Assembly: GCA_022829145.1 (NCBI GenBank)
Contig: CM040746.1
Coordinates: 10,538,184-10,602,183, forward strand
Reading direction: 5' to 3'
DNA length: 64,000 nt
DNA from: Albula goreensis
Lineage: Eukaryota; Chordata; Actinopteri; Albuliformes; Albulidae
Shown: piece by piece, positions 33,286-43,399 of the stretch
Layout: each line of letters opens with the position of its first letter
Position numbering within the stretch: position 1 is the first letter of the stretch
The notes under the pieces: generated by a model
What the model was told of the DNA's origin: nothing
Database searches by the model: none
Seen by the model: the letters and a program-made list of their open reading frames with translations, nothing else
Position numbers and translations under genes: made by a program

Positions 33286-34635
33286 CTGAGCAACAAAGTC
33301 TGAATCTGGATCATGAATGTGCTATATTGATGTAAATTACACAACTGAAAACACTTGTCATTAACTGCTGACTCCATGTAAAAGCCACAACTGTGATTAA
33401 ACTGCAGTTATATCTAAGCTGAGACAGATGCTACAAATATATAGTCTTCTAATAATGGTGTCGTCCACTTGCAGCTCTGGGGTTTAATTGTGTGAATGTG
33501 GCCATATTTTAAAAGCTTACAGCAGCCATCATGGCAATCATCTCCTTTATTCCCATGTGAGCATGCTTTTAAACACTCATCCAGAGCAATTACAGCAATC
33601 ACACATCATTCAGCACCATCTTACCCTATATGTAATTCCCTCTATATGCCCCTGAAACACTCACTCATGCCCATGTAGGGAAATGAAATAAGACAGAGGT
33701 ATGTAAAGGCATAGTCTGTAGAAAAATGAACCAAAATCACACAGGGTGACATCTACCTTACAATCCATCTCTGATCTGTGTAAAATATAATACTGGAGAG
33801 ATTAAACTATGACACATACATGCATTAGGACCTTTAATAACCACAAGACCTCAGCTTAACTTCTCATTTGAAAAGATACCTTCTCCTCCAGCACAGTGTC
33901 CCCATCACTGCACTAGGTTTTCTTGCTTTCTGGGCCTGAAGGAAGTTTTTCCTTTCTTTAACATTTGTCTCACATCCCTCCACAACCCACCAGTGTGCTC
34001 TGACCCACTTTTTTTGGAACCAGTGCAACAGAGGATGTGTTTGACATGTGTGTGGGAAGGCATGTCAGAACACATTGGGTTGAATAAATCCCTGACCACA
34101 GGCAAGAAGGCAGCGGTCACCATTAAATATGCATTACAGAGGTGATGAAGCAAAATTGGCATGTTACTAATGGCTGAATAGTTTAGAATGAGGTTAAACA
34201 CTAGGAAATACAAAATCAAAGAAAATGTACAATAGTAATATCACACGCAGTAGCTGGAATATGTATTAATGTTTTCATGGCTGACCCCATCAGAAAAGTA
34301 AATTTACCTGCAATATGATTGATTTATTAGCGTTCACATACAGAGCAGCTTATACCTCCGTGCATGCATTAAGGTTTGTTAAAAATCATAGTAATTTACC
34401 AAAAAAAAACTGAGAAAAGTGAGATATTCACAAAGATTCCTGATTCTCTTTATGACAATTTGATTCCAGCCCTTGTTGCAGAACATAGGTAAGCCATTAG
34501 AAATAACCATGCAGTAAAAAAAACCATGAGTGCAAAGCATTTTTTCAGATAGAAACTGAAGTGTACTATGATTGGTACAAATCTTTAGGCATTGCACAGT
34601 TTGTGAAGGTCCACACTGTGACGGTCCGTGTCCTT
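33286..34635. other. Mostly unique DNA
   Basis: Contains CACAGTGTCCCCATCACTGC near 33894, shared with 26815. Frames at 33414-34672 are unsupported. Confidence 0.4.
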
Positions 34636-34654
34636 TGGAATTTTCATTGAATTT

Positions 34655-34712
34655 TAAAATAGAATAGCACAAGCTCTGAAAGAGACTAAATGCATTTGAT
34701 TGACTTTAGGCC
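34655..34712. mobile_element. Family A element terminus, partial
   Basis: GAAAGAGACTAAATGCATTTGATTGA matches the outer right end of the copy at 26.5 kb. The inverted sequence ATTCAATCAAATGCACAAG lies at 35142-35160, on the far side of the LINE fossil. Confidence 0.45.
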
Positions 34713-34734
34713 TTAATCTACTGAGGCTTAGCAC

Positions 34735-35062
34735 ATAGAAGGTGAGGGGGGAATTAATTGAGGTTGCTAAATTCATAAAAGGGTTGAACAAGGTGAACTT
34801 CAAAAGGCTTTCCAGTTTGAGTTCTGTCAGCAGAACAAGGGGCAAAAATGGAAATTAATTAAGGGACAATTCTGAATTGATATTAGGAAGTATTATTTTA
34901 CTCTGAAAATTGTCAATGCTTGAAACAGCTTTTCAGGCCAGTTGAGGCAGAGACCCTTAGAGTTTTTAAGTCCAGGCTTGATGCAGTGCTGGATAAACCT
35001 TCTAGAGCCTTGTTGGGCTGAATAACCTGTTATTGTCATTATAGGTTCTTATCCTCCAGTGT
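34735..35062 (+). mobile_element. Fossil LINE reverse-transcriptase C-terminus and 3' end
   Basis: Plus-strand translation around 34840-34930 reads QKWKLIKGQF, stop, IDIRKYYFTLKIVNA, stop. This corresponds to the C-terminal signature of CR1/L2-like non-LTR reverse transcriptase ORFs (K-W-K-L...F-R..LRK.FF...V.NAWN). The tryptophan of NAWN is now a stop codon (TGA). AGTCCAGGCTTGATGCAGTG and GGCTGAATAACCTGTTATTG near the end match the same family in reverse at 20.1 and 53.7 kb. Multiple stops and frameshifts; long dead. Confidence 0.72.
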
Positions 35063-35944
35063 ACTTATTTGAAAGTATTTTAATTGTATAGACACTTGTA
35101 AAATACCAGAAAATCACTGATAACATTAAAGTGGTACATTCAATCAAATGCACAAGTCTAGATGCTATTCTACAGTATTCATAACTAAGTTCTTATTGGT
35201 TGCATGTTTTGCTTGAAAATTAAACTGAAGAGTTTTTGCACTGCAGGAGAGTTTATGCACTCTTTGTTGGCATCTAGAGAGTTAAAGTGATTTAGATGTG
35301 CATTTGACTGTGGTCTGGTGGTCGGAGAGGCCAGGAAAGAGCCACAGTCAGACACACAACAGAGGGAGATTTCAAAGACCCAGTGGAGCCTGGGGGAAAG
35401 AGAGATGAATGGGCTTTATTGAGGAGTTCAAACGCTCTGCGCCACCATCAGAGGAAGCGGAGGCAACGGCAGGCATGAGCTGGACCTCGTTTGAAGAAGG
35501 GGTAAAATGCATGCCCTCACCTGCGTGAGGTTTCCATGGTTATGCCCGCACCTTGAGGATGCATGTTTAACCCCCCATATGATGTCATTTGCGGAGCTTT
35601 GCCCCAAAGATGCAAAGGGTCAACTCAGTACCGAACCTTATCTCTGCTTTCACACATTGATTTTAAGGTGAAAACTAAAGACAGCAATCACTGTGGCTAG
35701 CCTGGATTCAATGGGTCATGTGTGAGGGCTGTGCATCACTGCAGATCTGCGCATATTCTGTGTCTGTACAGATACTACTTTCCTGCAGAGCTACACAGAC
35801 TCTGCATCTCTGCAGAGCTAAACATATACAATAGAGATTACAGAGGTGCACAGACACATGCCAGGGGAGTCTGACTGTCATACTGTGTGAATGTCCTACC
35901 TGAGTCTACGTCCTTTCTGTGCAACATTGTTCATCAGGCAGCCC
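35063..35944. other. Unique DNA, nothing certain
   Basis: A block at 35400-35640 with GGTTTCCATGGTTATGC, CATATGATGTCATTTGCGG and retained CpGs could be regulatory. No gene recognised. Confidence 0.35.
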
Positions 35945-36838
35945 CTGCATAAGACCAGCAATGTCCCCACATGGTCATTGTCTACCTGCGTAAGACAGCA
36001 ATGTCCCCACATGGTCATTGTCTACCTGTGTAAGACCAGCAATGTCCCCACATGGTCATTGTCTACCTGCGTAAGACCAGCAATGTCCCCACATGGTCAC
36101 TGTCTACCTGCGTAAGACCAGCAATGTCCCCACATGGTCACTGTCTACCTGCGAAAGACCAGCAATGTCCCCACATGGTCATTGTCTACCTGCGTAAGAC
36201 AGCAATGTCCCCACATGGTCATTGTCTACCTGCGTAAGACAGCAATGTCCCCACATGGTCATTGTCTACCTGCATAAGACCAGCAATGTCCCCACATTGT
36301 CTACCTGCGTAAGACCAGCAATGTCCCCACATGGTCACTGTCTACCTGCGTAAGACCAGCAATGTCCCCACATGGTCACTGTCTACCTGCGTAAGACCAG
36401 CAATGTCCCCACATGGTCACTGTCTACCTGCGTAAGACCAGCAATGTCCCCACATGGTCATTGTCTACCTGCGTAAGACCAGCAATGTTCCCACATGGTC
36501 ATTGTCTACCTGCGTAAGACCAGCAATGTCCCCACATGGTCATTGTCTACCTGCGAAAGACCAGCAATGTCCCCACATGGTCATTGTCTACCTGCGAAAG
36601 ACCAGCAATGTCCCCACATGGTCATTGTCTACCTGCGAAAGACCAGCAATGTCCCCACATGGTCATTGTCTACCTGCGAAAGACCAGCAATGTCCCCACA
36701 TGGTCATTGTCTACCTGCGTAAGACCAGCAATGTCCCCACATGGTCATTGTCTACCTGCGTAAGACCAGCAATGTCCCCACATGGTCATTGTCTACCTGC
36801 GTAAGACCAGCAATGTCCCCACATGGTCATTGTCTACA
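35945..36838. repeat. 41-bp minisatellite, about 22 units
   Basis: Highly homogeneous tandem units of 41 bp containing AATGTCCCCACATGGTCA and TTGTCTACCTGCGTAAGACC. Variants: a one-base-shorter form (AGACAGCAATG), GAAAGACC versus GTAAGACC, CAC versus CAT, and one unit near 36290 lacking GGTCAT. Because 41 is not a multiple of 3, the frame rotates and three units give a 41-residue period, which explains the 60-116-codon frames here. Recent expansion is likely. Confidence 0.98.
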
Positions 36839-37039
36839 TTTATAAGTCTTCATGAAATGTGCAATGATTTTCAGGGGATGAACTTTCTGTACCCATTTCA
36901 GACTGATGTCCAGCTCCATATATGAAATAAATGAGATACATTTTTAAGCATTTATGCTCCCAGTATCTCCTGAAAACATTCCCATTCCCAAAAGCATAAA
37001 GACCAAATAATCTCTATTTTTCCCCCAGTGGGATACCAG
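36839..37039. other. Unique DNA, nothing recognised
   Basis: Ordinary sequence after the minisatellite. Confidence 0.4.
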
Positions 37040-37260
37040 ACACATTATACACCTGTCACTTCAGTTCACCTGTGGAATGTCATTTCAGCCGGGGAGATAA
37101 GGAAGCGATCGCTATCGTCGGCCCTTATCGCCATTTACAAGCTGAGGTAACAATGAGCCCAAGAGATGACTGCCTCCCTTTGAAAGCTGGGTTTTTTTTT
37201 CTTTGGGTTTGTGTTATTGATACCAAATGTGAAGTGAAACACAACACATTTTAAGCAATT
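37040..37260. promoter_or_regulatory. Candidate conserved non-coding element
   Basis: Contains GCCGGGGAGATAAGGAAGCG, ATCGCTATCGTCGGCCC and TTATCGCCATTTACAAGC: CpG-retaining with GATA-like (AGATAAGG) and other unique motifs. The 60-codon frame is unsupported. Confidence 0.38.
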
Positions 37261-37489
37261 TTTTCTCAGATTCAGCCAAATAGATCTTCAAATTCTGGAT
37301 TGTTGCTACAAAACTTGAAAAAGTTTATTCTACATTTGGTTCTACTGTGTTAGGCATATGAGTTAATTTGTAAAATCCAGACCTCATGGAAACCATACCA
37401 TCTTTTTAATTCAAATTTACAGTGTACATTGAATACTTAAAAACGTAATATAATTACAGATACTTACCCAAGACTGCTACTTGTACTGA

Positions 37490-37640
37490 TTGTCCTTACC
37501 TTTCAGATGGTTTGTAAATTAGCATATGCATTAGCGCGTAATAGTCTCTCTTTTGTGCATTAATATTGGATTGTACTAATTGTGCAGTTAATTGAGAATG
37601 TGTCCCTCTTTCAGGTGAGTCCTAATTATACAGATGAGGA
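37490..37640. promoter_or_regulatory. Candidate conserved non-coding element
   Basis: TTAGCATATGCATTAGCGCG (POU-like), GTGCATTAATATTGG and GCAGTTAATTGAG cluster in 110 bp. Confidence 0.36.
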
Positions 37641-37654
37641 CACTTCAATAAATG

Positions 37655-37870
37655 TACTCTTAATGGGCATTATACAATTAAATTGATGATAATAACTCTT
37701 GTTTCTGTGGTTTTAAGATTAATTTTATTTCCTAACATTTCACCACCACGATCATTTTTCTTAATTCAATATATTCTTAAGGCACTATATCAAGTAAGTT
37801 TGCTTATTTAAAAGCATGTATACTTTTGCATATTTTTTTATTATTATTTTTTATCATGCATTTTTCACAC
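37655..37870. mobile_element. Decayed copy of the 14.3-kb short repeat
   Basis: TAACTCTTGTTTCTGTGG, CACGATCATTTTTCTTAATT, ATATCAAGTAAGTTTGCTTA and GCATTTTTCAC follow the order of the 14268-14522 element (also its TTGCATTTTTTCACA end). Confidence 0.5.
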
Positions 37871-38485
37871 ACACTGGCAGTATAGTTTCATAACTACTTA
37901 TTTAAGACTAATATCTGACAGAGCTGGAGAAATACTGAAAATGATGTAAGAGTAGAAAATAAATACTGCTGCTTTCTTTTCCCCAATCCTGGATTTTCTT
38001 TATTTCTTTCTGGAACTATGGAATATCAAAATATGTGTTGCTCATACCACCTTTTCTTTGGTGTAGACAACACTACATGGAATGTTATTAGTTATAGCTG
38101 GTTTTCCCATCCTCTCTGTACATGTGAAGTGTTCTCAAGTATCAAACTCATTGCACTGTCCCTCTCCCAGATGTTTTTTAAATAACATTAACCTTTAACC
38201 TTTTATATTTAAAAACAATGAGCAGAAACAAAACAATGAGCTGCCAAAACACTGACCCACAATGCATTTTTTCCCTCACATTGTTTTTGTACTCTATGTG
38301 CTCTGCAAGGGTAAAATCATGGACAGGAGCCACTTGCTCAGGGAAAGCTTGTTTTTAGGGGGAAAGCCACAGACAGGTGGCAGTTTGAGGAATGTGGGCA
38401 TTTGTTGTTGGTAATCTGATTGGAAACATCACAATCCCAAATAACTGAATGGCTGCTTGCTTCTGGTGCCAGATTTTATTCCGTT
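37871..38485. other. Unique DNA, nothing recognised
   Basis: Ordinary AT-rich sequence. Confidence 0.4.
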
Positions 38486-38830
38486 CTCTGTGGAGAAACA
38501 TAATTAGCCGTGTTCCCTTTAAGTCCAAGTCCCGTCTTCTGCAGTGAGCAAATTTACATATTTGCTATTCCTCTAAATGTTTTTTCTTTCCCAACAGCTT
38601 GTCTGTTTACCATGTTTGTTTATCGCAAAGTACCTCCTTTATCAAACAACATTATGATCAAATTTGATCGTAAACACGCTTACGTCTGCGTACATATATT
38701 TCCACAGAACGTGTCGGATTTGTCAATATCAGCACAGACGTTTCTAAGATCAGATATGTACAGCAATTCCCAGCCTCGCTCACAAGTATTCCCAAGGTAC
38801 AAAAAAGTGGAATTGTGTGAAGCACAGGTT
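38486..38830. promoter_or_regulatory. Candidate conserved non-coding element
   Basis: Contains ACATAATTAGCC, TGTTTACCATGTTTGTTTA (two forkhead-type TGTTTAC/TGTTTGTTTA sites), CTTTATCAAAC (TCF/LEF-like) and a perfect 14-bp palindrome GATCAAATTTGATC at 38656-38669, then CGTAAACACG. A 107-codon frame on the plus strand has no recognisable content. Confidence 0.42.
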
Positions 38831-39178
38831 TAGAATTACATTTTTTCAAAGCCATCACTAATGCTGAAAAACTGAATAAAATGTCTGATGTATTTATTTC
38901 ACCTCTTGTGTATGTTGACATTATCACATTGACCAGTGGATCTTTTCAGACAGTCTTAAATATGACAACGTGGGGGTGTTCGTTTCAAATAATGAGCACT
39001 TGCTCATAATTAAATGACTGTTGTGATGCTGTGACTTTGTTTTGTTTTCTTTTTTGATGTATGTGAATGTGACTGTGTTATAGTTTTCAAACATGATTTG
39101 TTTTAGCACATAGGACAGCATTTTGGCCTTGTATGTAATGTCTTTTAGAAAACCTTTGTCTTCTTTAAAAATCACATA
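38831..39178. other. Unique AT-rich DNA
   Basis: No gene or repeat recognised. Confidence 0.4.
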
Positions 39179-39223
39179 ATTATACACATTTCTTCTTTAC
39201 AAAAAAGAAGAAATGTGTATAAT
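39179..39223. repeat. Perfect inverted repeat (20-bp stem, 5-nt loop)
   Basis: The arm at 39179-39198 is exactly complementary to the arm at 39204-39223, with ACAAA between them. AT-rich; could extrude as a cruciform or fold as an RNA hairpin. No longer flanking complementarity. Confidence 0.95.
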
Positions 39224-39297
39224 AGAGTTTCACATGTCAAAATCACAAATGTCATGTTTTCTTAGAATAGTACAAGCTCAGCAGATTGCATTTGAAA

Positions 39298-40215
39298 CAA
39301 CATGTTCACATGTGGTAGAGTCAGGGTTCACATGTTCACATGTGGTAGAGTCAGGGTTCATATGTACATGTGTGGTAGAGTCAGGGTTCACATGTTCACA
39401 TGTGGTAGAGTCAGGGTTCACATGTTCACATGTGGTAGAGTCAGGGTTCACATGTTCACTTGTGGTAGAGTCAGGTTCACATGTTCACTTGTGGTAGAGT
39501 CAGGGTTCACATGTTCACATGTGGTGGTAGAGTCAGGGTTCACATGTTCACATGTGGTAGAGTCAGGGTTCACATGTTCACATGTGGTAGAGTCAGGGTT
39601 CACATGTACATGTGTGGTAGAGTCAGGGTTCACATGTTCACATGTGGTAGAGTCAGGGTTCACATGTTCACATGTGGTAGAGTCAGGTTCACATGTTCAT
39701 GTGTGGTAGAGTCAGGTTCACATGTTCACATGTTCACATGTGGTAGAGTCAGGTTCACATGTTCACATGTTCATGTGTGGTAGAGTCAGGTTCACATGTT
39801 CATGTGTGGTAGGGTCAGGGTTCACATATTCACATGTGGTAGAGTCAGGTTCACATGTTCATGTGTGGTAGGGTCAGGGTTCACATATTCACATGTGGTA
39901 GAGTCAGGTTCACATGTTCATGTGTGGTAGGGTCAGGGTTCACATGTTCACATGTGGTAGAGTCAGGGTTCACATGTTCACTTGTGGTAGAGTCAGGGTT
40001 CACATGTTTACATGTGTGGTAGGGTCAGGGTTCACATATTCACATGTGGGAGAGTCAGGGTTGCACAAATACCCAGGGACACGTTACATGTGGTAGAGTC
40101 AGGGTTCACATGTTCACATGTGGTAGACTCAAGGTTCACATGTACATGTGTGGTAGACTCAGGGTTCACATATTCACATGTGGTAGAGTCAGGTTCACAT
40201 GTTCATGCCACCTTT
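39298..40215. repeat. 30-bp minisatellite, about 30 units
   Basis: Tandem units of 30 bp (some 28-29) built on GTTCACATGT, TCACATGTGG and TAGAGTCAGG. Because 30 is a multiple of 3, the frames stay open and give ten-residue periodic peptides on both strands (up to 135 codons). Each unit carries the palindromic E-box-like CACATGTG or ACATGTGT. A ~59-bp higher-order unit (TAGGGTCAGG plus CACATATTCA) repeats at 39780-39960. Decay increases after 40040. Confidence 0.98.
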
Positions 40216-40249
40216 TTCACATATGAGATGGCTGAATACCATGTGTCTT

Positions 40250-40600
40250 GATGACTGGCTTGTTTTTGTAAGGGTTAATTACATGGAGTAGGAATCCACT
40301 TCCCGATGAACAAATCCTGAAATGAGTTCGCCCACTCCCATCCGATGCCGCTGAGAGGAGAAAATTTTGACAAACTGACACCAGCAGCAAAATAATAAAG
40401 TAAAATGAAAATAAAAAATCGATTCCCCAATTAACAGATCTGGCCATTAGGAAGGAGAAGTTGACAGTTGGAGAGGAGGCTAATTGGCGGGCTGTTGATT
40501 GAGTTCTGGCAGATATTGACTGCCAGGGGCCCCAGTAGTCTTTCATTGCCAATATAAGAGTCCAAACAGAGAGCCTACAACCAAGCTTTCAACACTCAGT
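40250..40600. promoter_or_regulatory. Candidate conserved non-coding element
   Basis: GGGTTAATTACATGG, ATCGATTCCCCAATTAACAG, GAGGCTAATTGGCGGGC and TGTTGATTGAG supply clustered homeodomain-like cores in unique sequence. Ends at the GT array. Confidence 0.42.
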
Positions 40601-40611
40601 GGGAAAAATAG

Positions 40612-40656
40612 GTGTGTGTGTGTCTGAGTATGGGGGAGTGTATGTTTGTGGGAGTT

Positions 40657-40689
<33 letters not shown>

Positions 40690-40712
40690 GTGCGGGGGAG
40701 TTGGGAGTGGGT

Positions 40713-40808
<96 letters not shown>
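40612..40808. repeat. Compound (GT)n microsatellite
   Basis: A shorter run at 40659-40687, a G-rich break, then an uninterrupted (GT)~47 at 40714-40808. Confidence 0.98.
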
Positions 40809-40810
<2 letters not shown>

Positions 40811-40811
40811 A

Positions 40812-41010
40812 TGAGGGACTGTCCCGGGGATATCTCAAACACAATCCTCATTCAAGCGAAACTGAGAGAGAGAACCTGAGACAGACAGACAGGTCCTTCC
40901 TGATCAAAATCCCAAAGCGATTCAGAAGGAACTCCGGACATGATAAATAAAACAGTGAGGCTGCTCTCCCCATCGGCAAACAGCATTAAAGCATTACACT
41001 GGCCCACTGA
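40812..41010. promoter_or_regulatory. Candidate conserved non-coding element (right half)
   Basis: GTCCCGGGGATATCTC, CTGATCAAAATCCC and CATGATAAATAAAACAG in unique sequence directly after the GT array. May be one element with 40250-40600 split by repeat expansion. Confidence 0.33.
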
Positions 41011-41760
41011 GTGGAAAATTACACTTGTGAAAGACCAACAGAAGAAGACAGAGACGGGTGAACATACTATCCATTATGTTATGGGACAGTCCAACATTTC
41101 AACCCTTTTTATGTGTCCTTACTTTATTCAGAAGAAAATGAATGGTTTTCATGGCCAATTCAAGGTCATACCTGAAGATCATTGGAGTCATCAGTGCTGT
41201 TTCTCATAACAACATTATATCATCCAATCCAATGGCACTAAAAATAAAGTATATCTAACCAAGAATTCCACCATAAATGTAGCTGCTATTGCTCAGAATT
41301 CATAAGCGATAAAGAATGTGTAAGTGAAGGCCTGGGTTCTTATCATTCTGTGCAGCAAGACCCCAGTTTCAGATGGAATGATCACACTTCCAAACTAATC
41401 AAGAAAGTTTAAGACCAAAACTTTTCATCTGGGCGCACCGAGTACAAACCTATCATTAGCAATGCGCTGGCTAAATTAGCCACTAAAGAACTATTGTGTG
41501 ATTTGGTAGAAGCACGGCTGTTTCAGCAAGCATTGATGCATCAATTCGCAAAGAAAAAAGCTGTTTTCCATGCTTGAGCACCACCTCATTTCATGTAGCG
41601 AAGTTAACACTACAATATTTAATTTTACTCTATGCATAAGGCATTACTTACTGATGTCTCGTATCAAGCCTCTGTAAAAATTTTCACACTACTATAGAGA
41701 AAATTCACCTGAAAACAAATATAAAAGGATGGATTTAATTCAGACAGATTGTAAAGTACA
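41011..41760. other. Unique DNA, nothing recognised
   Basis: Ordinary AT-rich sequence. Confidence 0.4.
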
Positions 41761-41764
41761 AGTT

Positions 41765-42515
41765 ATGGACACAGTAAAATGCTTGGTGTTCATCTCAATA
41801 TTACTATTTTGATGTAAGTCCAATGGATCACATGAATACTGTGGCAGTTAAGTGTAAACGAGCAGAGTAAAGTGTAGCCAAGGGTTACGGCTAGGGTTAG
41901 GGGTTAGGGATTGTATAACACAATAAAATGTTTGGTGTTAATTTTACAATTTCTGTTTTGATCATAGTCCATTAGAGATCACATGCATTCTCCCACAGTA
42001 AAGTGTACCATACCACCATAAAGTACTCTATTACTGTTTTGATGGAAGTCGTATAGGGATTGCATGAATTCTGTCGGACTAAAGTGTACGGTATCTCAGT
42101 AAAGTGTACTCTGGGGTTAGGGTCTGGGGTTAGGGTTAGACATTAGGGTAGGGTCTGGGGTTAGGGTTAGGCATTAGGGTTAGGGTCTAAGGTTAGGATT
42201 AGGCATTAGGGTTAGGGTTAGGGTCTAAGGTTAGGGTTAGGCATTAGGGTTAGGGTCTAAGGTTAGGGTTAGGCATTAGGGTAGGGTCTGGGGTTAGGGT
42301 TAGGTATTAGGGTTAGGGTCTGGGGTTAGGGTTAGGGTTTGGGGTTGGAGTTCGGATCATATAAACACAGTACAATGTTTGGTGTTCATTTTATTGTTAC
42401 TGTTTTGATTTAAGTCCAATAGAGATGAAATGAATTCTTAAGTGCACCCTACCAGAGTAAAGTGTACTTTACCATTAGCTTTGGGTTTAGGGGTTAGGTT
42501 TATAATTGATTGATT
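41765..42515. repeat. Satellite-like composite with telomere-like TTAGGG blocks
   Basis: A unit containing ACAATAAAATGTTTGGTGTT, TACTGTTTTGAT.TAAGTCC, GAT.ACATGAATTCT and AGTAAAGTGTAC occurs about four times (41765-41875, 41925-42015, 42030-42110, 42362-42475). Between and after the units lie GGGTTAGGG-type stretches, the longest at 42112-42355, with higher-order phrases TTAGGCATTAGGG and AGGGTCTAAGG. The telomere-like part is degenerate, not pure (TTAGGG)n. Confidence 0.85.
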
Positions 42516-43245
42516 CAGTAACACTGAATATTTTCAAGTGGACAGAAGAACAGGCAGGTCTACCCATCTAATACAAAACAATCTCGGAATATTGGGGAAT
42601 ATTTCAGAGATAGTCATGTTTGATTGTGAGTTAGCGTTGCAATGAGGACATTCACTGAACATTTCGCTAGTTCTGCTCAAAGTCACAGAAGCAATATGAG
42701 GGGAAAGTCACATTTTCACTGGTAACATCCTGACGGACATCATTTGTCATAAAAAATAATCATGGAGGACACATGTCAAATATATCTAAACAGCGTTCCA
42801 AATGAAGTAACTGAAATGACAGATTTGTGTTTCCATATTGCTATCATTCCTAATAAAATTGACATGAATGACCTTCCCTAACTGAAATTCTTTTTTACCC
42901 AGAACAATAAAACTGAGTAATATTCCTGCACCATTTCTGATTGACTCATGATCCATGGAACACCAAAGAAACTGGAAAATCGTTCATGGTCATGAAATTT
43001 ACTTTTAGGAACATTCTAACAACCAAAAATTGTTAGCTGGGTGGTAGCCATAAGATGATTAAAGATGATTAAAAATCTTTTATATTTTGATAGTCAAAAT
43101 TTGTGGAGCAATGATTAAAAACACACTGTATCATATAAAATAATTGGTGCATAATTTATCAAAAAATCCAATTTGTTTGATATCTGTGTTAATTCATTTT
43201 AGACCAGTTTGGATTATAACCACTGTAGCAATGTAAACAGTTGCA
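42516..43245. other. Unique AT-rich DNA
   Basis: No gene or repeat recognised. Confidence 0.4.
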
Positions 43246-43247
43246 CA

Positions 43248-43363
43248 TTAAACTTTGAAGTGTTCAGTGTTAAGTCAACTCTGATATAGTGTAATCTCTC
43301 AATCTCTCAAATCATATTTACCCAATCAGAGTTGATTTACCACTCATCATTTTACTGTGCACT
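43248..43363. mobile_element. ~115-bp MITE with inverted ends
   Basis: Left: GTTCAGTGTTAAGTCAACTC then TGAT. Right: ATCAGAGTTGATTTACCAC and ATTTTACTGTGCAC, the inverted counterpart. The same GTAAAATGTTCAGTGTTA-type end is seen at 29056 and, in part, at 44208 and 50676. Confidence 0.65.
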
Positions 43364-43399
43364 TGTTTGAACTGGACGGCTCACACTTTTGAGATAAAT

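Noticed and set aside
36454-36804. 116-codon repetitive protein
   Set aside because: Explained by the 41-bp minisatellite, whose unit happens to lack stops in the rotating frame.
35945-36838. CRISPR array
   Set aside because: The units are contiguous tandem repeats without unique spacers, in a vertebrate genome.
39302-39783. Ten-residue-repeat proteins on both strands
   Set aside because: A 30-bp unit is a multiple of three, so open frames are expected; no promoter, start context or non-repeat domain is present.
42112-42355. Intact telomere end
   Set aside because: The repeats are degenerate and flanked on both sides by ordinary DNA, so this is interstitial or satellite sequence.
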